Positions 1 to 6,388 of a DNA stretch of 7,306 nt are shown piece after piece. A program made the position numbers and the translations under genes. The stretch covers positions 1-7,306 of the forward strand of contig JACDCJ010000100.1 in the NCBI GenBank assembly GCA_013817655.1, in the 5' to 3' direction. The DNA is from Actinosomnolentus pattersoniae (SeqCode). GTDB lineage: Bacteria; Actinomycetota; UBA4738. Within the stretch, counting starts at the first letter, position 1. Each line of letters begins with the position of its first letter. Under the pieces are notes generated by a model. The model was not told where the DNA came from. It did not search any database and saw only the letters and a list, made by a program, of their open reading frames with translations.

Positions 1-1
1 G

Positions 2-673
2 AGCCCGGCCTCGGGGACGCTGCTCGTGTCCCGGTGCGACCGAGAGGGGATCGACGGCCTCGACGTCCTGGACCTGGCCGAGCCCCGGGAGTGGCGTCGG
101 GTTGCCGACGGTTGTATCGGGGCGCTGTCACCGGACGAGCAGACCGTCGCCTTCTCACCAGACGCCGTCTCCGTCTGGGAGGCGTCCGTCTCCGGCGGGG
201 GGCAGCCCGCCGAGCTGCTCAGGCTCACCGAGCTCGAAGGGATTCCCGCCTCGGATGGGCCGCCTCGAATCATCAGCGAGATGGTCTGGAGCGAGGGGGG
301 ACTCGCGTTCGCCGTCGAGGCTGGCGTGCAGACCGCCGTTGTCGTCGTTCGGCCCCCGGGGGAAGCCGCCGTTACGGTCCTCCCGGATGTGGGCACGGTG
401 TTCGGGACGCAGGTCGCCTGGCAGCCGGGAGGGGGCCTGCTCGCCATTGCCAACCGCAATACCAGGGGCGCCGTCCTGCGGGTCCTCGAACGATCGGGTG
501 ACCTTCGGGTCGTGGGGCTGAACCCGGACTTCGACACGGTTCCCATCTGGTCTCCCACCGGAGATGTGCTGCTCGCCGGATCGCGCGCGAGCTGGCTGTT
601 CATCGATCCGGACGGGGAGTGGCTCGGCGGGCTCTCTGGGGACCGATCCTTTCCGAAGGACTGGGGGGGATAG
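2..673 (+). CDS. C-terminal part of a beta-propeller (TolB/WD40-like) protein, 5' end outside window
   Basis: The reading frame is open from base 2 to the TAG at 671-673 (223 residues seen), so the gene starts upstream. The GTG at 26 is only an internal Val. The sequence shows repeated beta-propeller blade signatures: 'SPDEQTVAFSPD' followed by 'VSVWE', 'VWSEGGLAFAVEAG', 'AWQPGGGLLAIAN', and near the end 'IWSPTGDVLLAGSRASWLFI'. About four blades are visible. These SPDG-like turns and alternating strands are typical of TolB/WD40/PD40 propellers, which serve as protein-binding or ligand-binding scaffolds and often act outside the cytoplasm. No catalytic motif is seen, and the N terminus, where a signal peptide or lipobox would lie, is missing. 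The stop is 25 bp before the likely permease start on the same strand, so it probably belongs to the transporter operon as an accessory or substrate-sensing subunit; that role is inferred. The fold assignment is fairly sure, the exact family is not. Confidence 0.8.
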   Translation, partial: SPASGTLLVSRCDREGIDGLDVLDLAEPREWRRVADGCIGALSPDEQTVAFSPDAVSVWEASVSGGGQPAELLRLTELEGIPASDGPPRIISEMVWSEGGLAFAVEAGVQTAVVVVRPPGEAAVTVLPDVGTVFGTQVAWQPGGGLLAIANRNTRGAVLRVLERSGDLRVVGLNPDFDTVPIWSPTGDVLLAGSRASWLFIDPDGEWLGGLSGDRSFPKDWGG

Positions 674-698
674 GACCTGTGGAATCCTCCCCGCCGAT

Positions 699-3350
699 GT
701 GATTCCTCCGCTGCGTCTCTTTCGGTTTCCCGGCCTGGCGATGGCGGTCGCCGGTGCCGCCGCGATCCTGGGGGTCGTCAGCGCGGCCACGCCGCTGTTC
801 CTCGACGCCGCGGGCGGCGCGACCCTCCAGCGGTACGTGGAGGGCACCGAGGGGCCGGTGCCCAGCGTGACGATCGTCCTCAGCAACGTCGTGACCGCCG
901 ACATCCACGCCTACAGGGACGACCTGCTCGCCCGGGAGCTGCTCGCCGGGCGCGGCGGCGCCGACTCGTCGGAGGGTCCTTCGCTCGTGGGACCGCCGGT
1001 GAAGACGGGACGCGGCGACCTTCCCGTGGAAGTGTCCACCTCCTCGGGGTCGGCTGAGGTCCGAATGGTGTCGCGGACCGGCTTCCGCGACCAAGTGGAG
1101 CGGCTGGACGAAGGTGAAGACGCGGGCGTATGGCTCGCCGATTTCACCGCCTCGGACCTGGGAGTGCAGGCCGGTGACGAGATCACGGTCCGGGGGAGGG
1201 AGGTCCAGTTGAAGGTCCCCGTCGCGGGGATCTACGCCGACCTCCTGCGGGAGCCCGAGACCCCGTACTGGGCCCCGATGTCCCAGTACATCTACCCGGC
1301 CTCGGGGTCCGACACCCGCCCTCCCGCCCTGATGCTCATGGACCTCGACCTCTACCTCGATCTAGGGCGCCGTCTGGAGGACGACCAGGAAGTTTTCAGC
1401 TGGGAGTTCCCCTTCGACCAGGCGCCCCGGACAATCGATGACCGCCGGGCGATCGCCGCGGGCGTCGACCGGTTCCATTCGAAGCTGCTCGACTCCTCGA
1501 CGGAGCTGGGCGTCGCCTTCGACCGGGTGAACTTCCACGAGCCGCTCTCGGGGTGGGTCGGGCAGGCGACCGCGGTGGTGGGCTCGATCACGGGGCCGGT
1601 CGAGACCATCTCGCTGGCCGGGCGGATCGTCGCTCTCCTGGTTGTCGCGGGAGCCGGGACGTTCCTGGTTCGCCGCCGGCGTGTCGAGTACACGCTCTTG
1701 GACGCCCGTGGTGTGAGTCCGGCGCGCCTGGGCCTTGCGGCGGCCGCCGAGGCGCTCATCCCGGCGCTCGTCGGCGGAGCGGCCGGGCTCGCGGCGGGAT
1801 GGGTGCTCGTCCGTGCCCTGGGGCCCGAGGGCGTCATCGCCCCCGACGTCCTCCGGTCCGCGGCGGTACAGGTGGGGGTCTCGACGGCCGCGGCCGTGGC
1901 GCTGCTCGGTGTCGTCGTGGCCGCGACGGTGCGCGCGCAATCGGAGCAGAGCGCGCACCGGTTCCGTCGCGTCGCCTCGAAGGTCCCGTGGGAGCTGGTC
2001 GTGCTGGTCCTCGCGGGCGCTTCCTTCTACGAGGTCCTCACCCGGGGGGCGGAGCCACTGGACTCGGCCGGCGGGCCGCCCGAGATCGATCGGCTGCTCC
2101 TCCTGTTTCCGATCCTCGCCATCGCGGGGCTGGCCGGCCTGGCGACCCGCGCCCTGGTCCGGCTGCTCCCGAGGCTTCGGGCGCTCGGTGGGCAGAGATC
2201 CACCGCGCTCTACCTCGCCACGCGACGGCTCACCGCCGCCTCGCGGCTCGCGACGACGCTCGTCGTCGCCTCCACCATGTCCGTGGGCATGCTCATCTAC
2301 GCCGCCACGCTGTCTTCCTCGATCGAGGGCACGGCGAACCAGGAGGCGTCGCTGATCGTGGGAAGCGAGTCGTCCGTCGGCTTCTCGGGCGATGTGCCGG
2401 ACCTCGGCGCGGCGTCGTTCCCCGTCACCGCCGTGGCGCGAATCTCCGGTGCCTCCTTCACCTCCGGCGATGGCGCGGAGCAGATGGACGTTGTGGCCGT
2501 CGACCCCGAATCGTTCGCCGAGGCCGCGTTCTGGGAGGACGAGTTCTCCGGCACGTCGCTGGAGCAGTTGATGGTCGGCCTCGGGTCGGCGGGCTCGGAC
2601 CGGATTCCCGTGGTCATCGCCGGGCCAGCCGCTCCTCCCGTCGACCCCCTTCTGCGAATCGCGAGCTACGACATCCCCGTGCGGGTGAGTGGCGCGGCCG
2701 ATCCGTTCCCAGGCATGGTGGGCCAGCGCCCCGCGGTGATAGTGGCGTCCGACGCGCTCAGTGCCTTCCTCGAGGCGAACGACACCTCGCTGCCCCGCCT
2801 GGCGGATCGGTTCGAGCTGTGGGCGAAAGCGCCGGAGGAGGCGCTCGTCTCTTACGCGAGGGGCGAGGGCATCGGCGTGGTCCGCTCGCAGAACGCAACC
2901 GAGATCCGTTCGACGCCCGAGTTCCTCGCGCTCACCTGGATGCTCACCTTCATGCAGGCCCTCGGCATCCTCGGCGGAATCGTCGTGCTGATCGCTGCAT
3001 TCCTGTACCTGCAGACGCGCCAGCGCCAGGGCGAGGCGGCGTACGCGCTCGCGAGGCGCATGGGCCTGTCCCGGGCGGCCCACGAACGATCGGTTGCCCT
3101 CGAGATGGCGGGGATGCTGCTGGCCGCGTTCGTGCTGGGGAGCGGTCTCGCGGCGATCACGTCGCTCCTCGTGTACGGCCGCTTCGTGATCGTCGGAGAC
3201 TTGGGGACCGCCCCCCTTTTCCGGCTCCCGCTTCCCGTCCTCGGATTGACCGCGGCGTCGCTCCTGGCGTTCTCGTGGGCGGGCGGTCGCCTGGTCCAGC
3301 GCCGAGCGGACCGGGCCGATGTGGCCCAGGTGATGCGCCTTGCCGACTGA
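699..3350 (+). CDS. FtsX/MacB-like ABC transporter permease, about 10 TM segments
   Basis: This is the membrane subunit of an ABC system, 883 aa if started at GTG 699. That start gives an Arg-containing N terminus (VIPPLRLFRF) directly before TM1. The frame is open further upstream to an ATG at 564, but that part is polar, non-membrane and overlaps the previous gene. ATG 741 would cut into TM1. No clear ribosome site precedes GTG 699. Predicted layout (my reading of hydrophobicity): TM1 about 15-35; extracytoplasmic domain about 36-305; TM2 307-325; TM3 346-372; TM4 387-412; TM5 431-450; TM6 464-490; TM7 517-543; second extracytoplasmic domain about 545-740; TM8 743-768; TM9 801-826; TM10 840-865. 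TM2-4 and TM8-10, each after a large domain, form the duplicated FtsX-type unit. The RRRRVEY/LLDARGVS and RQRQGEAAYALARRMGLS segments after TM2 and TM8 match the cytoplasmic coupling region of this family. Such permeases usually move or extract lipids, lipoproteins, peptides or antibiotics, or transmit force to envelope enzymes. The substrate here is unknown. Confidence 0.88.
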   Translation: MIPPLRLFRFPGLAMAVAGAAAILGVVSAATPLFLDAAGGATLQRYVEGTEGPVPSVTIVLSNVVTADIHAYRDDLLARELLAGRGGADSSEGPSLVGPPVKTGRGDLPVEVSTSSGSAEVRMVSRTGFRDQVERLDEGEDAGVWLADFTASDLGVQAGDEITVRGREVQLKVPVAGIYADLLREPETPYWAPMSQYIYPASGSDTRPPALMLMDLDLYLDLGRRLEDDQEVFSWEFPFDQAPRTIDDRRAIAAGVDRFHSKLLDSSTELGVAFDRVNFHEPLSGWVGQATAVVGSITGPVETISLAGRIVALLVVAGAGTFLVRRRRVEYTLLDARGVSPARLGLAAAAEALIPALVGGAAGLAAGWVLVRALGPEGVIAPDVLRSAAVQVGVSTAAAVALLGVVVAATVRAQSEQSAHRFRRVASKVPWELVVLVLAGASFYEVLTRGAEPLDSAGGPPEIDRLLLLFPILAIAGLAGLATRALVRLLPRLRALGGQRSTALYLATRRLTAASRLATTLVVASTMSVGMLIYAATLSSSIEGTANQEASLIVGSESSVGFSGDVPDLGAASFPVTAVARISGASFTSGDGAEQMDVVAVDPESFAEAAFWEDEFSGTSLEQLMVGLGSAGSDRIPVVIAGPAAPPVDPLLRIASYDIPVRVSGAADPFPGMVGQRPAVIVASDALSAFLEANDTSLPRLADRFELWAKAPEEALVSYARGEGIGVVRSQNATEIRSTPEFLALTWMLTFMQALGILGGIVVLIAAFLYLQTRQRQGEAAYALARRMGLSRAAHERSVALEMAGMLLAAFVLGSGLAAITSLLVYGRFVIVGDLGTAPLFRLPLPVLGLTAASLLAFSWAGGRLVQRRADRADVAQVMRLAD
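3328..3333 (+). promoter_or_regulatory. Shine-Dalgarno AGGTGA for the TTG-started ATPase
   Basis: AGGTGA lies inside the last codons of the permease, 6 nt before TTG 3340. An in-frame TGA at 3331-3333 excludes any earlier start for the ATPase, so this site and the TTG together fix the N terminus. The next in-frame candidate, GTG 3379, would remove the first beta strand of the ATPase fold. Confidence 0.6.
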
Positions 3351-4155
3351 GGGGGCCGCCGCGACCTGCACGGGGCTGGTGAAGATCTACTGGACGGCCA
3401 CCGGCGAGGTCCATGCGCTGAAGGGGATCGACGCCGAGTTCCCCGCCGGGGCCGTGACCGCCGTGGTCGGGCCCTCGGGAAGCGGGAAGTCCTCCCTGCT
3501 CCGGATCCTGGCCGGGATGGATCGGGCGACGGCCGGGGTCATGCTCATCGGGGGAACGAGCGTGGGAGGCCTGAGCCGCCGGGAGCTCCGCAGAGTACGC
3601 CGCCGGCTCGTCGGCTACGTGTTCCAGCGGCCGTCCTCGAACCTGATCTCATACCGGACCGTCGGCGAGCATCTCGCCCTGGCCGCTCGTCTCCGCGGCG
3701 TCTCCGAGCGGTCCGAGATCGATCGGTTGCTCCGGCTCCTGGGGATCGAGGGGCGACGGGAACATCTCCCGTCCCAGCTCTCCGGTGGCGAGCAGCAGAG
3801 GGTGGCCTTCGCCCAGGCGGTGGTGGGGGGGCCACGGCTCGTTGTGGCGGACGAGCCGACGGCCGAGCTCGACAGCGCGACCGGAGCCGCGCTCCTGGAG
3901 ACCGTGGCCACGCTCGCCCGGTCCGGCACCAGCTTCGTGCTGTCGACGCACGATCCCGACGTGGTGAAGGTCGCGGACCGGACCCTGCACCTGCGACACG
4001 GAGCGCTGGAGGCGGAGAGCAGGGAGACGCGAACGCTTTCGGTGATCGACGACTCGGGCCGGATCCAACTCCCGCCTCGAGCGCTGTTCATGTTCCAGGA
4101 CCGGCGGGCGGTCATATCGGTCGAGGACGGAGAGGTGCGGATCACGCCGCCATGA
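3340..4155 (+). CDS. ABC transporter ATP-binding protein 1 (LolD/MacB class) with AbrB-like C-terminal tail
   Basis: This cytoplasmic ATPase (271 aa) powers the adjacent FtsX-like permease. It starts at TTG 3340, overlapping the permease end by 11 bp. All nucleotide-binding motifs are present: Walker A GPSGSGKS (44-51), Q-loop Gln96 in YVFQRP, signature LSGGEQQR (147-154), Walker B LVVADEP (167-173), D-loop ELDSATG (176-182), and switch His204 in STHDPD. Together with the FtsX partner this fits the LolD/MacB/FtsE class. Those proteins are usually about 220-240 aa; here about 40 extra residues follow the ATPase core. Residues 233-268 read LSVIDDSGRIQLPPRAL, then a hydrophobic stretch, then AVISVEDGEVRI. 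The D-x-x-GRIQLP pattern resembles SpoVT/AbrB beta-barrel tails, which I recall on some actinobacterial ABC ATPases (inference). The tail might allow dimerisation or regulation. The gene ends in an ATGA overlap with ATPase 2. Confidence 0.93.
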   Translation: MPTEGAAATCTGLVKIYWTATGEVHALKGIDAEFPAGAVTAVVGPSGSGKSSLLRILAGMDRATAGVMLIGGTSVGGLSRRELRRVRRRLVGYVFQRPSSNLISYRTVGEHLALAARLRGVSERSEIDRLLRLLGIEGRREHLPSQLSGGEQQRVAFAQAVVGGPRLVVADEPTAELDSATGAALLETVATLARSGTSFVLSTHDPDVVKVADRTLHLRHGALEAESRETRTLSVIDDSGRIQLPPRALFMFQDRRAVISVEDGEVRITPP

Positions 4156-4865
4156 GGGAGAGCCCGGTGGTTCTCGAGGCGTCGAACCTCTCGAAGATGT
4201 ATCGACGGGGTCCCGAGGAGATCCATGCGCTCCAGGGAGTCGACCTCTTCCTGAGCGCGGGAGAGGTGGTCGCCCTCGTCGGGCCCTCCGGGTCTGGCAA
4301 GACGACCCTGCTGAACATCCTGGCGGGGTGGGAGCATCCGGACACGGGCGAGATCTCCTGGAAGGGCGCTCCGCTTTCCGCTCCGGAGGACCTCCGGTGG
4401 GGCGAGCTCGCGATCGTTCCGCAGAGCCTCGGGCTGATCGAGGAGCTCAGCGTGCGGGAGAACGTCGAGCTTCCCGTGCGCCTTCGTAAGCCCCGTTCCG
4501 GGGCGGCCGGCACCGATGGGATCGACGTCGACCGGGTTCTCGGCGACTTCGGGCTGTCTTCCCTCGGGGAACGCCTTCCCTCCGAGACGTCGCTCGGGGA
4601 ACAGCAGCGCACGGCGCTCGCGCGGGCGCTCGTCCTCTCTCCGCGACTCCTCATGGCCGACGAGCCGACCGGCCATCAGGACGTCGTGTGGACGCGGGGG
4701 GTCCTTCGAGCCCTGAGGGGTGCGGCTTCCGAGGGGACCTGCTGCCTGGTCGCGACGCACCACCGGCCCATCGTGCGCTTCGCGGACCGCGTGCTCGCCA
4801 TCCGCGACGGGCGCGTGGAGGCCGTCGACGCGGCGGATGTGGTCGCCGCCGGCGAGGAGCTCTGA
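4152..4865 (+). CDS. ABC transporter ATP-binding protein 2 with altered signature motif
   Basis: This is a second ATPase (237 aa). Its ATG overlaps the stop of ATPase 1 in ATGA, which indicates translational coupling. Motifs: Walker A GPSGSGKT (44-51), Q-loop Gln91 in IVPQSLG, Walker B LLMADEP (166-172), and switch His203 in ATHH. The signature is TSLGEQQR (146-153) instead of LSGGEQQR: Leu is replaced by Thr and the first Gly of the pair by Leu, while the Ser and second Gly remain. The D-loop region is GHQDVVW in place of the usual SALD or ELDSATG. Length is normal for the LolD/MacB class. With ATPase 1 it could form a heterodimer with two unequal ATP sites, as known in other asymmetric ABC systems; that pairing is inferred from gene order. 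Alternatively each ATPase could homodimerise with a different permease. The gene ends only 11 bp before tRNA-Pro on the opposite strand. Confidence 0.93.
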   Translation: MRESPVVLEASNLSKMYRRGPEEIHALQGVDLFLSAGEVVALVGPSGSGKTTLLNILAGWEHPDTGEISWKGAPLSAPEDLRWGELAIVPQSLGLIEELSVRENVELPVRLRKPRSGAAGTDGIDVDRVLGDFGLSSLGERLPSETSLGEQQRTALARALVLSPRLLMADEPTGHQDVVWTRGVLRALRGAASEGTCCLVATHHRPIVRFADRVLAIRDGRVEAVDAADVVAAGEEL

Positions 4866-4876
4866 TTCCTGAGGAG

Positions 4877-4950
4877 TCGGGACGGCGGGATTTGAACCCG
4901 CGACCTCAGCGTCCCGAACGCTGCGCGCTACCAAGCTGCGCTACGTCCCG
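4877..4950 (-). tRNA. tRNA-Pro, anticodon CGG
   Basis: The reverse complement folds into a full cloverleaf of 74 nt. Acceptor stem CGGGACG pairs with CGTCCCG, with discriminator A. The D stem is GCGC/GCGC with loop AGCTTGGTA. The anticodon stem CAGCG/CGCTG closes loop TTCGGGA, giving anticodon CGG, which reads Pro codon CCG, a common codon in GC-rich genomes. The T stem is GCGGG/CCCGC with loop TTCAAAT. C1-G72 with A73 fits bacterial tRNA-Pro. CCA is not encoded (CTC follows the discriminator), so CCA addition is needed. The gene lies 29 bp behind the phosphoesterase on the same strand and may be co-transcribed with it. Confidence 0.97.
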
Positions 4951-4952
4951 AT

Positions 4953-4971
4953 TCCGGCCGAAGAGGCCGGA
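4953..4971 (-). other. GC-rich hairpin between phosphoesterase and tRNA-Pro
   Basis: TCCGGCC and GGCCGGA form a perfect 7-bp stem around a 5-nt loop, in the 29-bp gap between the phosphoesterase stop and the tRNA 5' end. On the minus strand the loop side reads TCTTC followed by GG, giving a UUCG-like turn. It may be a weak terminator or attenuator for the upstream gene, or a processing structure in the tRNA leader. No T-run follows it, so an intrinsic terminator is not well supported. Confidence 0.4.
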
Positions 4972-4979
4972 CCGACAGT

Positions 4980-5903
4980 TTACGCGGCCCGGCGTCCCTC
5001 GTGCACCGGCGCCGGCACCAGCCTGAGGACGGTCGCCTCGGGACGGCACAGGAACCGGAACTTGGCGTACTTGCTCGTTCCGAGGCCGGGCGAGATGTGC
5101 ATCAGCGCGGGGCCCAGGCGCACGAGTCCCATGCAGAGGCGCCTCGGCATGACGCTGTTCGTGACGAGCGCCCCGACTAACGGCAGGCGGACCTGCCCCC
5201 CGTGCGTGTGTCCGCTGAGGACGAGGTCGTAGCCCAGCGCGGCAAGCTCCGGAGCCGGATCCGGAGAGTGGACGATGGCGAGCCCGACGGCGTCCTCCCG
5301 CCGACGGGGAGCGACCCGCAGGTCGGCCCGCTCGATGTGCGGATCGTGCAAGCCCACGATCTCGAACGGGACCCCGTCCGCGGTGAGCTCCGTCCGCCGG
5401 TTCCGCAGGTGCGTCCATCCGTCGGCCTCCATCTGGGCCACCAGGTCGGGGGACCTGCCGGGGATGCCCTTCCTGCGTGTGCGCCACGGGAGGAAGTACG
5501 CCGCGTAGTTGAGCGGCTGCGGGGCGAACAGGTCGTTCGAGCCCAGGACGAAGTACGACGCGATGGCGCCGCGCGTCGCGCGAAGCGCGGCCACGGCCGC
5601 TTCCACGGCGGCCGGCTCGCCGAGGATGTCCCCGGTCACGACCGTGACGTCCGCCGGCGGCAACGACGACAGGAAAGCGGCCTTCCGATCGTCCCGCCGC
5701 ACGAAGTGCAGGTCGGACAGGTGCAGGATCGTGAGCGGCGCCCGCGCGTCCGCGGGGAGGATCGGCAGGTCGTAGGTCGCCGTCCGGTACCACTGCCGCT
5801 CGACGAAGACGCCGTAGAGGACGCAGGCGGCCCCGACGGCCGCCAGGATCGGGAGCGTCGGAACGAGCACGTCGGCTAGTGTTGCCAGCATGGGCGCGGA
5901 CAT
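4980..5903 (-). CDS. Membrane-anchored calcineurin-like metallophosphoesterase
   Basis: A 307-aa hydrolase of the calcineurin-like, two-metal phosphoesterase superfamily. A hydrophobic segment at 12-34 (VLVPTLPILAAVGAACVLYG and on) looks like an N-terminal membrane anchor. Metal-site motifs in order: HLSDLHF (Asp64, His66), TGD (Asp92), LGSND (121-124), IVHSPDP (His212), and SGHTHGGQ (His232, His234). The usual GNHD/E block is GSND here, a variant I recall in actinobacterial members of this family. The GHTHGGQ ending and membrane anchor resemble the YkuE/YaeI group, whose known members act on lipid-linked or nucleotide phosphates; the substrate here is unknown. ATG 5903 is chosen, and ATG 5891 (Met5) is a possible alternative. 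Neither has a Shine-Dalgarno sequence, so the mRNA may be leaderless. It is divergent from the YqeY gene with only 15 bp between them, a neighbour pair I recall from other actinobacteria. Confidence 0.92.
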   Translation of the reverse strand: MSAPMLATLADVLVPTLPILAAVGAACVLYGVFVERQWYRTATYDLPILPADARAPLTILHLSDLHFVRRDDRKAAFLSSLPPADVTVVTGDILGEPAAVEAAVAALRATRGAIASYFVLGSNDLFAPQPLNYAAYFLPWRTRRKGIPGRSPDLVAQMEADGWTHLRNRRTELTADGVPFEIVGLHDPHIERADLRVAPRRREDAVGLAIVHSPDPAPELAALGYDLVLSGHTHGGQVRLPLVGALVTNSVMPRRLCMGLVRLGPALMHISPGLGTSKYAKFRFLCRPEATVLRLVPAPVHEGRRAA

Positions 5904-5912
5904 CGGGCGGCG

Positions 5913-5918
5913 ATTCTA
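5913..5918 (-). promoter_or_regulatory. Possible -10 box (TAGAAT) for the metallophosphoesterase
   Basis: On the minus strand TAGAAT matches the TANNNT -10 pattern and ends 9 nt before ATG 5903. That would give a leaderless or nearly leaderless mRNA, consistent with the missing Shine-Dalgarno. A TTGGAT stands 19 bp upstream, inside the yqeY coding region, and is only a poor -35. The box fills the 6 bases directly before the YqeY GTG. Confidence 0.3.
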
Positions 5919-6380
5919 GTGAGCGATCCGGACGCCGATCCAAAGGCCCGGCTCGCGAGGGAGCAGACGGCGGCGCTTAAGGCGGGGGAGAAGACCCGGC
6001 TAGGGGCACTTCGTCTGCTCTCGGCTGCGGTGAAGAACCGGGAGGTCGAGCTCCGCCATCCGCTGAACGAGGAGGAGTTCGTGGAGGTGGCCGGCCGCGA
6101 GGCGAAGCGCCGGCGGGAGGCGATCGAGGCCTACGAGGGGGCCGGGCGTGAGGACCGCGCCGCGCTCGAACGCGAGGAGCTGGTGGTTCTCTCCACTTAT
6201 CTTCCGGCGGCGCTCGGCGATGACGAGGTCGCCGCCCTCGTCGAGGAGGCAATATCCGCGACGGGTGCCTCCGGGTCCGGCGACATGGGGAAGGTGATGG
6301 GCCACGTCATGGCCCGCGCGAAGGGCCGCGCCGACGGCAAGGCGGTCCAGGCCCTGGTGCGCAGTCGCCTCGCCGGCTGA
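5919..6380 (+). CDS. yqeY: GatB/YqeY domain protein
   Basis: A complete 153-aa member of the stand-alone YqeY family, related to the C-terminal tail domain of the GatB subunit of the Asp/Glu-tRNA amidotransferase. Family hallmarks are in order: an N-terminal helix with RLGALRLLSAAVKNREVE (about 27-44), the AKRRREAIEAYEGAGRED segment (about 62-79), ELVVLSTYLPAAL (about 86-98), and the C-terminal MGKVMGHVMARAKGRADG (about 123-140) followed by VQALVRSRL. Length is normal. The exact function is not established; a tRNA-related role is assumed from the GatB homology. GTG 5919 is chosen because it is the first start in frame and gives the full family N terminus. Only a weak GGGCGG lies 8 nt upstream. 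The divergent neighbour is the metallophosphoesterase, and the gene is convergent with the toxin gene, with 8 bp between the stops. Confidence 0.95.
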   Translation: MSDPDADPKARLAREQTAALKAGEKTRLGALRLLSAAVKNREVELRHPLNEEEFVEVAGREAKRRREAIEAYEGAGREDRAALEREELVVLSTYLPAALGDDEVAALVEEAISATGASGSGDMGKVMGHVMARAKGRADGKAVQALVRSRLAG

Positions 6381-6388
6381 CCGCCGGC

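Noticed and set aside
564..698. ATG-started N-terminal extension of the permease overlapping the propeller gene
   Set aside because: The added 45 residues are Cys/Arg/Gly/Ser-rich with no membrane or family character and lie over coding sequence of the upstream gene. GTG 699 directly before TM1 fits better.
1362..3371. 669-aa minus-strand open frame
   Set aside because: It is antisense to the permease, rich in Arg/Gly/Glu with no recognisable motif, typical of a shadow frame in GC-rich DNA.
1553..3382. 609-aa plus-strand frame inside the permease
   Set aside because: It is a shifted frame of the permease, dominated by Arg/Gly/Ala, and lacks domains.
3615..4934. 439-aa minus-strand frame across both ATPases and the tRNA
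   Set aside because: It is antisense to two motif-complete ATPases and begins inside the tRNA; its first residues (VARSVRDAEVAGSNPAVPT) are the usual false translation of a tRNA.
4953..4971. Intrinsic terminator for the phosphoesterase
   Set aside because: The stem is perfect but no T-run follows on the minus strand and the tRNA begins 2 nt later, so I list it only as a hairpin.
4906..5943. 345-aa minus-strand frame over the phosphoesterase and tRNA
   Set aside because: It is a shifted frame of the phosphoesterase and runs into the tRNA; the other frame carries all phosphoesterase motifs.
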